This document shows positions 46,145 to 54,054 of a stretch of DNA of 58,824 bases, piece by piece. This stretch comes from Nitrospirota bacterium (lineage in GTDB: Bacteria > Nitrospirota > Thermodesulfovibrionia > Thermodesulfovibrionales > JdFR-88): positions 1 through 58,824 of the forward strand of contig JAKAHV010000019.1 in NCBI GenBank assembly GCA_021825295.1, in the 5' to 3' direction. The notes beneath the pieces were generated by a model, which worked only from the letters and a program-made list of their open reading frames with translations, had not been told where the DNA came from and searched no databases. The translations under genes were made by a program, and so were the position numbers. Each line of letters begins with the position of its first letter. The first letter of the stretch is position 1.

Positions 46145-47161
46145 ATGAAAAATCCCCTTTTTACAGCCGGGCGCCTGCTCATCCTCATCATATCGGCCTT
46201 CTCATTTGTTCTATCATCCTGCGCTTCCGCCCCCGGCAATTATCAGCGCATCATCAGGAATGCCTATTCCGGCGCCGCTTCGACGGACAAACTGAACGGC
46301 GAGCTGATAAAACGGGCCATGACGGCCGGGGCGCTCGCCTCAACCGCGGATTACCGCATAGGCCCCGGAGACCTGCTTGAGATAAGCGTGTTTCAGGTGG
46401 ATGAACTGAAGACCACGGCCAGGGTGAGCCGGGCCGGAGAGATAGACCTGCCCCTGATAAACGGCGTAAAGGCCGTGGGGCTGACTACCGCCGGGCTTGC
46501 CTCGGCCATTGAGCTAAAGCTCGGGGTATATCTGGAGAATCCGGTTGTGACGGTCTTTGTAAAGCAATACAGGAGCCAGAGGATAACAGTCCTTGGCGCG
46601 GTTAAATCCCCCCAGGTCTTCACCGTCTCCGGCCAGAAATACCTGCTGGACATGCTTTCGATGGCCGGGGGGCTCAGCGGCGACGCGTCAAACCTCTGCA
46701 TCGTCCAGAAAAAGGGGAGCGCCTGCGGGAAGCCCGAAATCATAAAGATTGATTTAAAAAAGCTGCTTGTGGATGGACGGGCGGACCTGAACATCCCTCT
46801 TTCCTCCGGGGACGTGGTGAGTGTTCCGGAGGCGGGCCGCTTTTTTGTGGATGGCGCGGTCGGGGGACCCGGGTCTTTCCAGCTCAAGGGCAGCACCACC
46901 CTTACCCAGGCGATCAGCATGGCGAAGGGACTCAATTTCGAGGCGATAAAAAAAATAAAGATATACCGCGACGCGGGAGATGGCCGCCGCAGGCTTATAG
47001 TCGCCAACTACGATTCCATACTGGATGGTAAAAGCCCTGACATCTATATAAGGGACAAGGACGTGATCTTCGTGCCAAGAAGCGAGTTGAAGGCGCTCCT
47101 GAAAGGGATAAGGGGCACTGTTTTCACCAGTTCAGTTGCGGTTGGAAGGGAAGGGTACTGA
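46145..47161 (+). CDS. Polysaccharide export outer-membrane lipoprotein (Wza/GumB type)
   Basis: I start at ATG 46145 (AAAGGAGCC upstream). The 338-residue product has a lipoprotein signal (FSFVLSSCASA), a polysaccharide export domain (DYRIGPGDLLEISVFQVDEL; GLASAIELKLGVYLENPVVTVFVK), and two SLBB-type units (ITVLGAVKSPQVFTVSGQK; FFVDGAVGGPGSFQLKG). It should form the outer-membrane export channel. The usual partner, a chain-length co-polymerase (Wzc/GumC), is not in the window. A REP-like fragment follows its stop. Confidence 0.92.
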   Translation: MKNPLFTAGRLLILIISAFSFVLSSCASAPGNYQRIIRNAYSGAASTDKLNGELIKRAMTAGALASTADYRIGPGDLLEISVFQVDELKTTARVSRAGEIDLPLINGVKAVGLTTAGLASAIELKLGVYLENPVVTVFVKQYRSQRITVLGAVKSPQVFTVSGQKYLLDMLSMAGGLSGDASNLCIVQKKGSACGKPEIIKIDLKKLLVDGRADLNIPLSSGDVVSVPEAGRFFVDGAVGGPGSFQLKGSTTLTQAISMAKGLNFEAIKKIKIYRDAGDGRRRLIVANYDSILDGKSPDIYIRDKDVIFVPRSELKALLKGIRGTVFTSSVAVGREGY

Positions 47162-47240
47162 CGTCATTGCCGCGAAGGCGGGAATCCATTTTCCGGGGCG
47201 TCTCAAAAAATTTCCGATTTTGGGATAGGTTATAGAGAAA
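47162..47240. repeat. Decayed REP-like repeat and MITE-end fragment
   Basis: GTCATTGCCGCGAAGGCGGG at 47163-47182 resembles the palindromic repeat at 30324, and GATTTTGGGATAGGTT further on resembles one end of the MITE-like element (GATTTTGAGATAGGTT). Both are partial, between the export lipoprotein gene and the TPR gene. Confidence 0.5.
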
Positions 47241-47250
47241 TCCGTGAGCA

Positions 47251-48603
47251 ATGAGGAAGAGATACCAGTTTTCCTTTTTTTTGATTTGTTCGCAGATAAT
47301 AAGCCTCTTCATAGTCTACAGGCTCGGCGCGGACACCCTGGCGGAGTTCGCATGCCGGAGCGGAAACAGCCGGGCGCTGCGGTTTGCCTCCATCTGTTGC
47401 CCGGGCGATGCGAGCGTCTTTTACAGGATTGCCTTTGAAAGCCATTACAGCCTGGCGGGACGGGATATTAACAGGGCGATAGTCTTTTATAAAAAGGCCC
47501 TCGTTAAAAACCCTTTTTATGCGGACGCGTGGTATCAGCTTGCCCAGGCCAGTCAGTCCGTAGGCCAAAAGGCATTTGCGGCAAGGGCCATCAGAAATTA
47601 TGAAATACTGGGGCGCTCAAGCTGCGAAGATATTTGGAGGGCCGCGGTTTTTCATCTGATAGACGGCGGGCGGATCTCCGGTGCCCCGGCGGCCGCGGAT
47701 GACCGGCCCGGCCTGTTCGATAGCCGGTTCGACAGCGTGTATGCGTATGCCAGGCAGTGCTTCGGCATCGGGCCTGAATCGCGGGACAGGGTTTACGGGT
47801 TTTTTCTCCTGACGGGCGCCCCGGAAGACCGCGTGATAAAAGCCCTTCCGCGAACGAAAGAGGCCTATTCGGAGTATATGCAATACCTTATAAAGCGGGG
47901 CGGCACGGACGAGGCGCTTGCCTTCTGGAGGCAGGCCGACCACAGGCTCATCGGCGAAGATGCAGCCAACGCACTGTGCCGCACGCTTCTGGCGGACGCT
48001 CAGCCGGAGACGGCCCTGGGCATCTGGCGGCAACTCCCCGGCGGCGGGCAAGGGGAGAATCCGGCGGACGGGTCCGCCGTCATCGTAAACGGCGGCTTCG
48101 GGGAAGATATAAAAGGAAGGGCATGCTTCGGCTGGACCGCGGCGGCTGGGCCAGGGGTCGATTTTTCCTACAGCAGAGGCCCGAACGCGGGGGGAAGGAG
48201 CCTGCTCATCAGGTCTGACGGGCGTGAGGGGTCATACCTGCGGCTGTGGCAGCCCGTGATAGTGGCCCCCGGGCACTCCTATGAGCTTGCGGCCGAGATC
48301 AAGACCGAGAATATCGTCACCGCGGGCGGAATCTATCTCGGGGTGTCCGGCCCCGGCTGCGGCAGGTTTTTTCTGGCCTCCGGCGAGGTGAGGGGCACAA
48401 ACCCGTGGCAGACCTTGTCGCTTGATTTCAGGGTGCCGCGGGGCTGCTGGCTGATCGACGTCTCGCTGGCAAGAAACGAACCCCTCAAACTGGACCCAAA
48501 GGAACCCAGCGCGATATGGGTGGATAAAGTGAGAATCCATGATCTGGCGGCCAGCCGCGTGGCGGCTGGCCGCCCCACGGGCGGAGGTCTTCCGGGCGGA
48601 TGA
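47251..48603 (+). CDS. Membrane-anchored TPR protein of the polysaccharide cluster
   Basis: 450 residues with a single N-terminal helix (FSFFLICSQIISLFIVYRLG) that anchors or exports it. TPR-like helices follow (YYKKALVKNPFYADAWYQLAQA-type near 70-95; EYMQYLIKRGGTDEALAFWRQ). The C-terminal half is a beta-sandwich resembling a carbohydrate-binding module (VNGGFGEDIKGRACFGW; YLRLWQPVIVAPGHSYELAAEIKT; WQTLSLDFRVP). This pairing suggests a scaffold that binds glycan near the polymerase. Sequence before the start ATG is not a strong ribosome site. Its stop overlaps an ATG at 48600 (ATGA). Confidence 0.65.
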   Translation: MRKRYQFSFFLICSQIISLFIVYRLGADTLAEFACRSGNSRALRFASICCPGDASVFYRIAFESHYSLAGRDINRAIVFYKKALVKNPFYADAWYQLAQASQSVGQKAFAARAIRNYEILGRSSCEDIWRAAVFHLIDGGRISGAPAAADDRPGLFDSRFDSVYAYARQCFGIGPESRDRVYGFFLLTGAPEDRVIKALPRTKEAYSEYMQYLIKRGGTDEALAFWRQADHRLIGEDAANALCRTLLADAQPETALGIWRQLPGGGQGENPADGSAVIVNGGFGEDIKGRACFGWTAAAGPGVDFSYSRGPNAGGRSLLIRSDGREGSYLRLWQPVIVAPGHSYELAAEIKTENIVTAGGIYLGVSGPGCGRFFLASGEVRGTNPWQTLSLDFRVPRGCWLIDVSLARNEPLKLDPKEPSAIWVDKVRIHDLAASRVAAGRPTGGGLPGG

Positions 48604-48651
48604 GCGAGCGGCGTGAATACCCAATGGTTTGCAGGCGCCCGCTATATGGGC

Positions 48652-48731
48652 ATCAGGAACCCGGCGGGGGGAATCAGGAACCCGGCGGGGGGAATCAGGA
48701 ACCCGGCGGGGGGAATCAGGAACCCGGCGGG
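48652..48731 (+). repeat. 21-bp tandem repeat, about 3.8 copies
   Basis: The unit ATCAGGAACCCGGCGGGGGG plus A is repeated at 48652, 48673 and 48694, with a partial fourth copy from 48715. All full copies are identical. The period is a multiple of three, so copy-number change keeps every reading frame open. In the frame of the following gene it would encode NQEPGGG repeats. There are no spacers, so it is not CRISPR. Confidence 0.9.
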
Positions 48732-48833
48732 TTCCGGGCCCATGAAGGCCGCGGCAGAAACGGCCATCGGAGAAGGAGGCGGCGGCACGGGCGGTCCGCG
48801 GAAGGCATACCGCATGGCAATCGACCGCCGGAG

Positions 48834-50180
48834 ATGAATGATTCACTCTTTTTATCCGTACTGATTATTGCGGCGGTGATCCTTTTCGGCTCCGTTGAGG
48901 CATGGTCTCTCCTTTTCGTGGGTTGCGCCATTGTTGTCTATTTCAATTTCCGTCTGTACCGGTTTCAGGCAGGCATGGGACGTTTTCGGTACGAGCAAGG
49001 GCTTGTTCCATCAGGAATGCGTCTGTCCGCAGCCGGATTTGCCGCCTTGGTTTTCATTCAGCTCATCCCCCTTCCTCCCGCGCTCCTAAACGGATATATT
49101 TCGAGACCTGAATACGGCTTATTAAAAAAACTGTCCCTTTCTCTTCCCGGATCGGGCGGCGCATGGCACTGCCTGAGCATCGATGCGTATGATACTGTGG
49201 GGGCGGCGTTACGGTTAATTCTGTACATGATGGTTTTTTTTATAGCTTTGCTAGCCGGTGGAAACCGGAAGGCGCTTAAGCGGTCATTTTCAGTTCTTGC
49301 GTTTTTCGGGCTTGCGCTCACGGTTTTTGCCGTCATCCAGAAGGCCACCTGGAACGGACGGATATACTGGTTCAGGGTGCTTCGAAACGGGGGTTCGCCT
49401 TTCGGGCCCTTCGTGAACCGGGACCACTTCGCAGGATTCGAAGGCATGGTCTTCCCGCTCGGGCTGGCCCTTGCGCTTGAGACGAGGAGGCTGGAGAAGG
49501 CCCTGCTCTACGCCTTCGTCTCGGCCGTGACGGCCATCGGGATTTTCTATAGCCTTTCGAGGGGCGGGATCGTGAGTTTTCTGGCCTCGGGGCTTGTCTT
49601 CCTGCTGCTGGCGAAGATGAAGAAATCTGGCGGAAAACTCGTTTATTTGCCGGTTTTCTTCGCCGCTGCGACCGTCCTTTGTATGGTTTACATTGGTATT
49701 TCGCCTGTGATAGACAGGTTCGAAACGGGCGGGCTGTCGCCAGGCCAGCGGCTGCTTATCTGGAGAGGCGCTCTGGAGGCGGCCCTGGATTTCAGGTGGA
49801 TTGGCACGGGACTGGGCACGTTCAGGGAGATATTCCCGTTGTATAATCCTGGCCTGCAGCAGAAGATCGATTTCGCCCATAATGATTACATAAACCTGGC
49901 GGTTGAAACGGGCCTCGCGGGCCTGTTCCTGTCCCTTATTTTCTTTGCATCCCTGGCCAAAGGCGTATATAATTGTTTTCGGGAAGGAAGGGCCCGGTAC
50001 CTCATGTGCGGGCTCGCGGCGTCCCTGTCATATATGCTTGTCCACAGCATGTTTGATTTCAATTTGCATGTCCCGTCAAATGCGATCACTTTTTCCGCGG
50101 TTACGGGTTTTCTGGCCGCCGGCATTCAGGAAGCAGGCGCGCAGGCAGAAGGGAGGACAGGTGTCCGGAGGCTTCATTGA
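48834..50180 (+). CDS. O-antigen ligase/polymerase (Wzy-like) membrane protein
   Basis: 448 residues from ATG 48834 with about a dozen membrane helices. Family marks are the FGSVEAWSLLF start, the large periplasmic loop with SRGGIVSFLASG, and NRDHFAGFEGM and FAHNDYINLAVETGLAGL (His-Asn-Asp block). It polymerises or ligates glycan repeat units on the periplasmic side. The frame stays open up to ATG 48600, which overlaps the previous stop (ATGA). Starting there adds 78 residues made of the NQEPGGG repeats and an Arg-rich stretch. I prefer 48834 because the hydrophobic core begins there, but GGAG directly abuts this ATG, so neither start is ideal. Confidence 0.8.
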   Translation: MNDSLFLSVLIIAAVILFGSVEAWSLLFVGCAIVVYFNFRLYRFQAGMGRFRYEQGLVPSGMRLSAAGFAALVFIQLIPLPPALLNGYISRPEYGLLKKLSLSLPGSGGAWHCLSIDAYDTVGAALRLILYMMVFFIALLAGGNRKALKRSFSVLAFFGLALTVFAVIQKATWNGRIYWFRVLRNGGSPFGPFVNRDHFAGFEGMVFPLGLALALETRRLEKALLYAFVSAVTAIGIFYSLSRGGIVSFLASGLVFLLLAKMKKSGGKLVYLPVFFAAATVLCMVYIGISPVIDRFETGGLSPGQRLLIWRGALEAALDFRWIGTGLGTFREIFPLYNPGLQQKIDFAHNDYINLAVETGLAGLFLSLIFFASLAKGVYNCFREGRARYLMCGLAASLSYMLVHSMFDFNLHVPSNAITFSAVTGFLAAGIQEAGAQAEGRTGVRRLH

Positions 50181-50886
50181 TATACACTGCCACATCCTGC
50201 CGGGGATTGACGACGGCTCCCCGGACATGGCGCATACGATCGAGATGCTCAGGATCGCACGGGAGGACGGCATAGAGGGCATAGTGGCAAGCCCCCATGT
50301 CATAAGCGGTCTCTACGATAATACCCGCGAGGGCATCGGAGAGGCGGTGGCCCGCGTGAAGAGCACGACAAACGGCCTTGCCCTGTATACCGGGGCCGAC
50401 GTTCACATCTCCAGGGACCTTTTGGAGAACGTGCAGAGGGGGACCCTGCCGCTGATAAACGACAGGAATTACCTGCTTCTGGAGCTGCCCACCTTTGTGC
50501 TGCCGCCGATGGCCGAGATCGAAAGGATAATAGCCGGCCTGAGGGTCAGGGGAGTCACCCCCGTCATAACCCATCCGGAGAGGAACGTCGCCATCCTGGA
50601 AGACGCCTCCATACTTCAGAGGCTTCTGGACATGGGGGCCCTCTGCCAGCTTACCGCGGCCAGCATAACCGGGAAGTTCGGCGCGAGGATCCAGAAGGCC
50701 TGCTTCAGGATGATTAAAAAAAGACAGGTCCATGCAGTGGCTACGGACGCCCATGACGTGAAAAAACGCCCCCCGGTGCTCTCCGAGGCACACGCAAAAA
50801 TTGCAAACAAGTTCGGGCCATCGCAGGCCCAAAAACTCTTCATCCGGAACCCGCAGCGGATCGTCAACGGCGAGCCCGTGAACTGA
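50161..50886 (+). CDS. PHP-family tyrosine-protein phosphatase (CpsB/YwqE type)
   Basis: I start at GTG 50161, with GGGAGG upstream and a 20-nt overlap with the polymerase gene. The 241-residue product has PHP metal motifs FIDIHCHILPGIDDG, SPHV near 41, THPERN and the final VATDAHD. This arrangement is that of CpsB/YwqE phosphatases, which dephosphorylate the tyrosine kinase controlling capsule or exopolysaccharide assembly. No such BY-kinase gene is in the window. It closes the first polysaccharide transcription block; a new promoter follows. Confidence 0.9.
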   Translation: MSGGFIDIHCHILPGIDDGSPDMAHTIEMLRIAREDGIEGIVASPHVISGLYDNTREGIGEAVARVKSTTNGLALYTGADVHISRDLLENVQRGTLPLINDRNYLLLELPTFVLPPMAEIERIIAGLRVRGVTPVITHPERNVAILEDASILQRLLDMGALCQLTAASITGKFGARIQKACFRMIKKRQVHAVATDAHDVKKRPPVLSEAHAKIANKFGPSQAQKLFIRNPQRIVNGEPVN

Positions 50887-50953
50887 CCATCCTTCCTTTC
50901 CTTCAGTCTTTATTGAAGAATACGTGTGACCGTAAAATACATGAAGAATATTC

Positions 50954-50982
50954 TTGACATAAGATTCGCCTATGGGTATACT
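50954..50982 (+). promoter_or_regulatory. Near-consensus sigma70 promoter before the CapD-like gene
   Basis: TTGACA (50954-50959), 17 nt, TATACT (50977-50982). The transcript would carry a leader of about 180 nt before the ATG at 51172. That leader holds a short open frame starting at 50972 that I do not consider convincing, and I recognise no riboswitch. Confidence 0.75.
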
Positions 50983-51171
50983 CAATTTCACGCAATCCAC
51001 GGTTGTATTTTTCGAGTTTATGGAAAGTCAACTTGTTTTGGAACTCGGGGGTATGTTTAACGATGGCGCCAATCTCCGTGTGCCGGCCGTCCGGCATCCC
51101 GCGGGGAAGGTGGCGGGCGGTTTGAGGGCGGAAAATCCTTTGCGGGCGGCAGGGCGCTGACGGGCCGGTTC

Positions 51172-52254
51172 ATGCGCGAAATGGAAACAATGGAAAAATT
51201 CTTCACTGGCAGCAAGGTGCTTATCACGGGGTCCGCCGGGACCATAGGCAGCGTGGTCGCAAGGCAGCTCCATGCCTTCCGGCCCGCCGAGCTGAGGCTC
51301 ATGGACAACAACGAGACCGACCTTTTCCTGCAAATGGAGCGATTCAGGAACAACGGCGCCCATTGCTTTCTGGGCGATGTGAGGGACGGGGACAAGCTGA
51401 ACAAGCTGGCTGAGGGCGCGGACATCATCATCCATTGCGCCGCATTCAAGCACGTTATCCTTTCCGAGTACAACCCGTTTGACGTGGCCCAGACGAACAT
51501 CTACGGTGTTGAAAACGTCATTCGCGCGGCGAGGTCCGCAGGCGTGAAGCACGTCATCTTCACGAGCAGCGACAAGGCGGTAAACCCGACGAACGTCATG
51601 GGCACATCCAAGCTCATGGGCGAAAGGCTGATCACCGCCGCCAATGCGCTTAAAAACGGGAAAGGGGCTGTCATGAGCAGTTCCCGTTTCGGAAACGTCA
51701 TAGGGTCCAGGGGTTCCGTCGTGCCGCTTTTCATGAAGCAGATCAGGCAGGGCGGCCCGGTCACGCTCACCGACAGGAGGATGACGCGCTTCGTGATGAC
51801 AATCCCGGAGGCAGCCAGGCTGGTCCTGAAGGCGGTCTGCCTGTCCAGGGGCGGGGAGGTCTTTGTGACGAAGATGCCGGTGGTGAGAATATCGGACCTC
51901 GCGGAAATCATGATAGAGATACTCGCGCCCAGGTACGGGCTGAACCCCTCCGAAATCGGGATAGTCGAGACCGGGGCCAAACCGGGTGAGAAGCTCTATG
52001 AGGAGCTTATGAGCCAGGAAGAGGTTTCGCGCTCGCTTGAGCTGGGGGACATGTTCGTAATCACCCCGGCCTTCAAATCGATCTATCAGTCGATCGATTA
52101 TTCCTATGAAGATGTCATCTCCACGAAGCTGAAACGCTCCTACGTGTCGGCGACTGAAAGACCGATGGCGAAGGCCGCGCTGAAGCGGTATATTCTCGAA
52201 AAAAAGGTGCTGGAAACGATGGAAGGGGAGTTTCCGGCCGTGGGGCGTGAATGA
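51172..52254 (+). CDS. Polysaccharide NAD-dependent epimerase/4,6-dehydratase (CapD/FlaA1 type)
   Basis: 360 residues with a Rossmann fold: VLITGSAGTIGSVVARQL (NAD loop), LGDVRDGDKL and the segment FTSSDKAVNPTNVMGTSK. There the usual catalytic Tyr of the SDR YxxxK is a Met (MGTSK), as in FlaA1/PseB-like inverting UDP-GlcNAc 4,6-dehydratases and soluble CapD. No N-terminal membrane domain is present. In-frame ATGs at 51181 and 51190 are possible starts. It should modify a UDP-HexNAc sugar for surface glycan. The stop overlaps the next gene (ATGA). Confidence 0.86.
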   Translation: MREMETMEKFFTGSKVLITGSAGTIGSVVARQLHAFRPAELRLMDNNETDLFLQMERFRNNGAHCFLGDVRDGDKLNKLAEGADIIIHCAAFKHVILSEYNPFDVAQTNIYGVENVIRAARSAGVKHVIFTSSDKAVNPTNVMGTSKLMGERLITAANALKNGKGAVMSSSRFGNVIGSRGSVVPLFMKQIRQGGPVTLTDRRMTRFVMTIPEAARLVLKAVCLSRGGEVFVTKMPVVRISDLAEIMIEILAPRYGLNPSEIGIVETGAKPGEKLYEELMSQEEVSRSLELGDMFVITPAFKSIYQSIDYSYEDVISTKLKRSYVSATERPMAKAALKRYILEKKVLETMEGEFPAVGRE

Positions 52255-53399
52255 GGGTGCTTGTGCTCGGCGCCGACGGGTATCTCGGCTGGGCCACCTG
52301 CATGTATTTCTCCAGGCTGGGGCACGAGGTCACAGGCGTCGACAATTACTGGAGACGCCGGGTCTCGCGCGAGATCGGTCCCGGTCCCCTCATTCCCACC
52401 CCCCGACTCTCCGAGCGGGCCAGAAGATGGGAGGCCCTTACAGGGAAAAAGATAGGCATTCACATAGGCGATATCACCGATTTCGGCTTTCTGCTGTCCA
52501 TATTCAGGCAGCACATGCCCGATGCGGTGGTCCATTACGCGGAGCAGCCCTCCGCCGTTTTTTCGATGATGAGCAGGGAGCGGGCGGCATTCACTGTCCG
52601 CAACAACCTGATCGGCACGCTGAACATAATATGGGCTGTCAGGGAGACCGTGCCGTCCTGCCATATCATCAAACTGGGCACGATGGGGGAGTACGGCACT
52701 CCGAATATCGACATCGAAGAGGGCTGGCTCGATGTCGAGCACAACGGCAGGAGGGATAGATTTCTTTTCCCGAGGCAGGCGGGCTCGCTTTACCATACGA
52801 CGAAGATACAGGATACGGACCTGCTCTGGTTTTACGTCAGGACGTGGGGGCTCAGGGTCACCGATCTCATGCAGGGGCCGGTCTACGGGATAATGACGGA
52901 TGAGGCGGGGATTGACATCAGGCTGCTGCCCAATTTCAACTACGACGAGATATTCGGCACGGTGCTGAACCGTTTTGTCGTCCAGGCCGTCTCCGGCTTT
53001 CCCCTTACCATATACGGCAGCGGCGGGCAGGTGAGGGGCTATCTGAACATCATGGACTCGATTTGATGTGTCTATCTCGACTCAATGTCGCCGCCCGGCC
53101 CGGGTGAGCTGAAAATATTCAACCAGGTGACGGAAACCTTCTCGGTGAACGAGCTGGCGCAAATGACAAAAAAAGCCGGCGACAAACTTGGCTATAACGT
53201 AAGGCTCAGTCATATCGAAAACCCGAGGGTCGAGCAGGAGGAGCATTACTATAACCCGAAATATACCGGGCTTGCACGCCTTGGCCTCACCCCCCACCGC
53301 CTGACCGGCGAGGTCCTGGCCGGGATGTTCAAGCTGGTGGAAAAATACAAAAACAGGATCGTCACGGACTCGATATTCCGGGGGATTAAGTGGAGATAG
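52251..53399 (+). pseudogene. SQD1-like (UDP-sulfoquinovose synthase family) gene with one in-frame TGA
   Basis: The frame from 52251 encodes a clear SQD1-type SDR: LGADGYLGWATCMYF, VVHYAEQPSAVFSMMSRE, KLGTMGEYGTPNIDIEEG and QGPVYGIMTDEAG. After GYLNIMDSI it meets TGA at 53064-53066, then continues in the same frame as CVYLDSMSPPGPGELKIFNQ and the usual C-terminus for about 110 more residues. In homologues that position commonly holds Arg (RC), so one CGA-to-TGA change would explain it. Unbroken it would be 382 residues, normal for the family. SQD1 joins sulfite to UDP-glucose; related enzymes may make other sugars. It could be a pseudogene, a sequencing error or a readthrough gene. Confidence 0.8.
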
Positions 53400-53442
53400 G
53401 GCCGGGCGGACATCAGCCCTGAAGGGGAAGCGGCTCCCTATT

Positions 53443-53940
53443 TTAGCGGAACCTCTTCAGGTAAGTGGCTATCTCATGCTCGAAGTTGTCGCTCAGGAGG
53501 CTTGACCCTACGGCCATTTCGACCTCCCCCAGATCCCAAAACCTTATCTCCTCTATCTCTTCGGCATTGAATTCGAAGCCGTCCTCCTTCACGGCCCGGA
53601 AGGTATAGACGAGCTCCGTTTCATAGTGGTTCGTGTGTATGTATGAGTGAAGGAATTCGAGCCGCCCCTCCACGCCAAGCTCTTCCCTCATCTCTCTGAG
53701 CGCGGCCAACTCCGGGCTTTCGCCGGGATCCACATGCCCACCCACAGAGGTGTCCCACCTGCCCGGGGCCACATCTTTATTCATAGAACGTCTCTGCAGC
53801 AGTATTTCCCCCTTGCCGTTGAAGACCAGGACGTGGGCGACGCGGTGCATTAGCGCCGGGTTGCCGTGTATCTCGGACCGCGGGGCAATGCCCTTCACCT
53901 CGCCATTTTCATTCACTATCTCCAGGAATTCCTCCGCCAT
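53443..53940 (-). CDS. Nudix hydrolase
   Basis: I start at ATG 53940, preceded by GGAAGGAG; an upstream start 39 nt away runs into a repeat fragment. The 165-residue product has a full Nudix box, GGHVDPGESPELAALREMREELGV (Gx5Ex7REUxEExGU). The preceding VFNGKGEILLQRRSMNKDVAPGRWD resembles the YfcD/isopentenyl-diphosphate isomerase-like branch. Substrate is unknown. The upstream side (53961-53985) matches one end of the MITE-like element. Confidence 0.9.
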   Translation of the reverse strand: MAEEFLEIVNENGEVKGIAPRSEIHGNPALMHRVAHVLVFNGKGEILLQRRSMNKDVAPGRWDTSVGGHVDPGESPELAALREMREELGVEGRLEFLHSYIHTNHYETELVYTFRAVKEDGFEFNAEEIEEIRFWDLGEVEMAVGSSLLSDNFEHEIATYLKRFR

Positions 53941-53960
53941 AAGAAGCTCCTTCCTTTTTA

Positions 53961-53985
53961 GGACCTGTCTCAAAATCAATTTTAG
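53961..53985. repeat. Solo end of the MITE-like element
   Basis: GGACCTGTCTCAAAATCAAT followed by TTTAG differs by a few bases from the element end GAACCTATCTCAAAATTGATTTT seen at 30419 and (inverted) at 55745. No matching other end lies nearby, so it may be a remnant, placed between the Nudix start and the divergent MFS gene. Confidence 0.45.
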
Positions 53986-54054
53986 TATTTTAATCCAAAA
54001 GCTGCCGTAGTTGGAATGTACGGGGGACTGAAATCGGATATTATAGAGGTCACG

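Noticed and set aside
48652-48731. Possible CRISPR array
   Set aside because: Repeats are contiguous with no spacers and no cas genes; it is a simple tandem repeat.
50972-51160. 62-codon frame in the leader of the CapD-like gene
   Set aside because: The ATG lies inside the predicted promoter and the residues look random. It is more likely an untranslated leader.
53064-53066. Selenocysteine at the in-frame TGA of the SQD1-like gene
   Set aside because: Relatives have Arg-type residues here, not Cys, and I saw no clear SECIS-like hairpin just downstream. A plain nonsense change is simpler.
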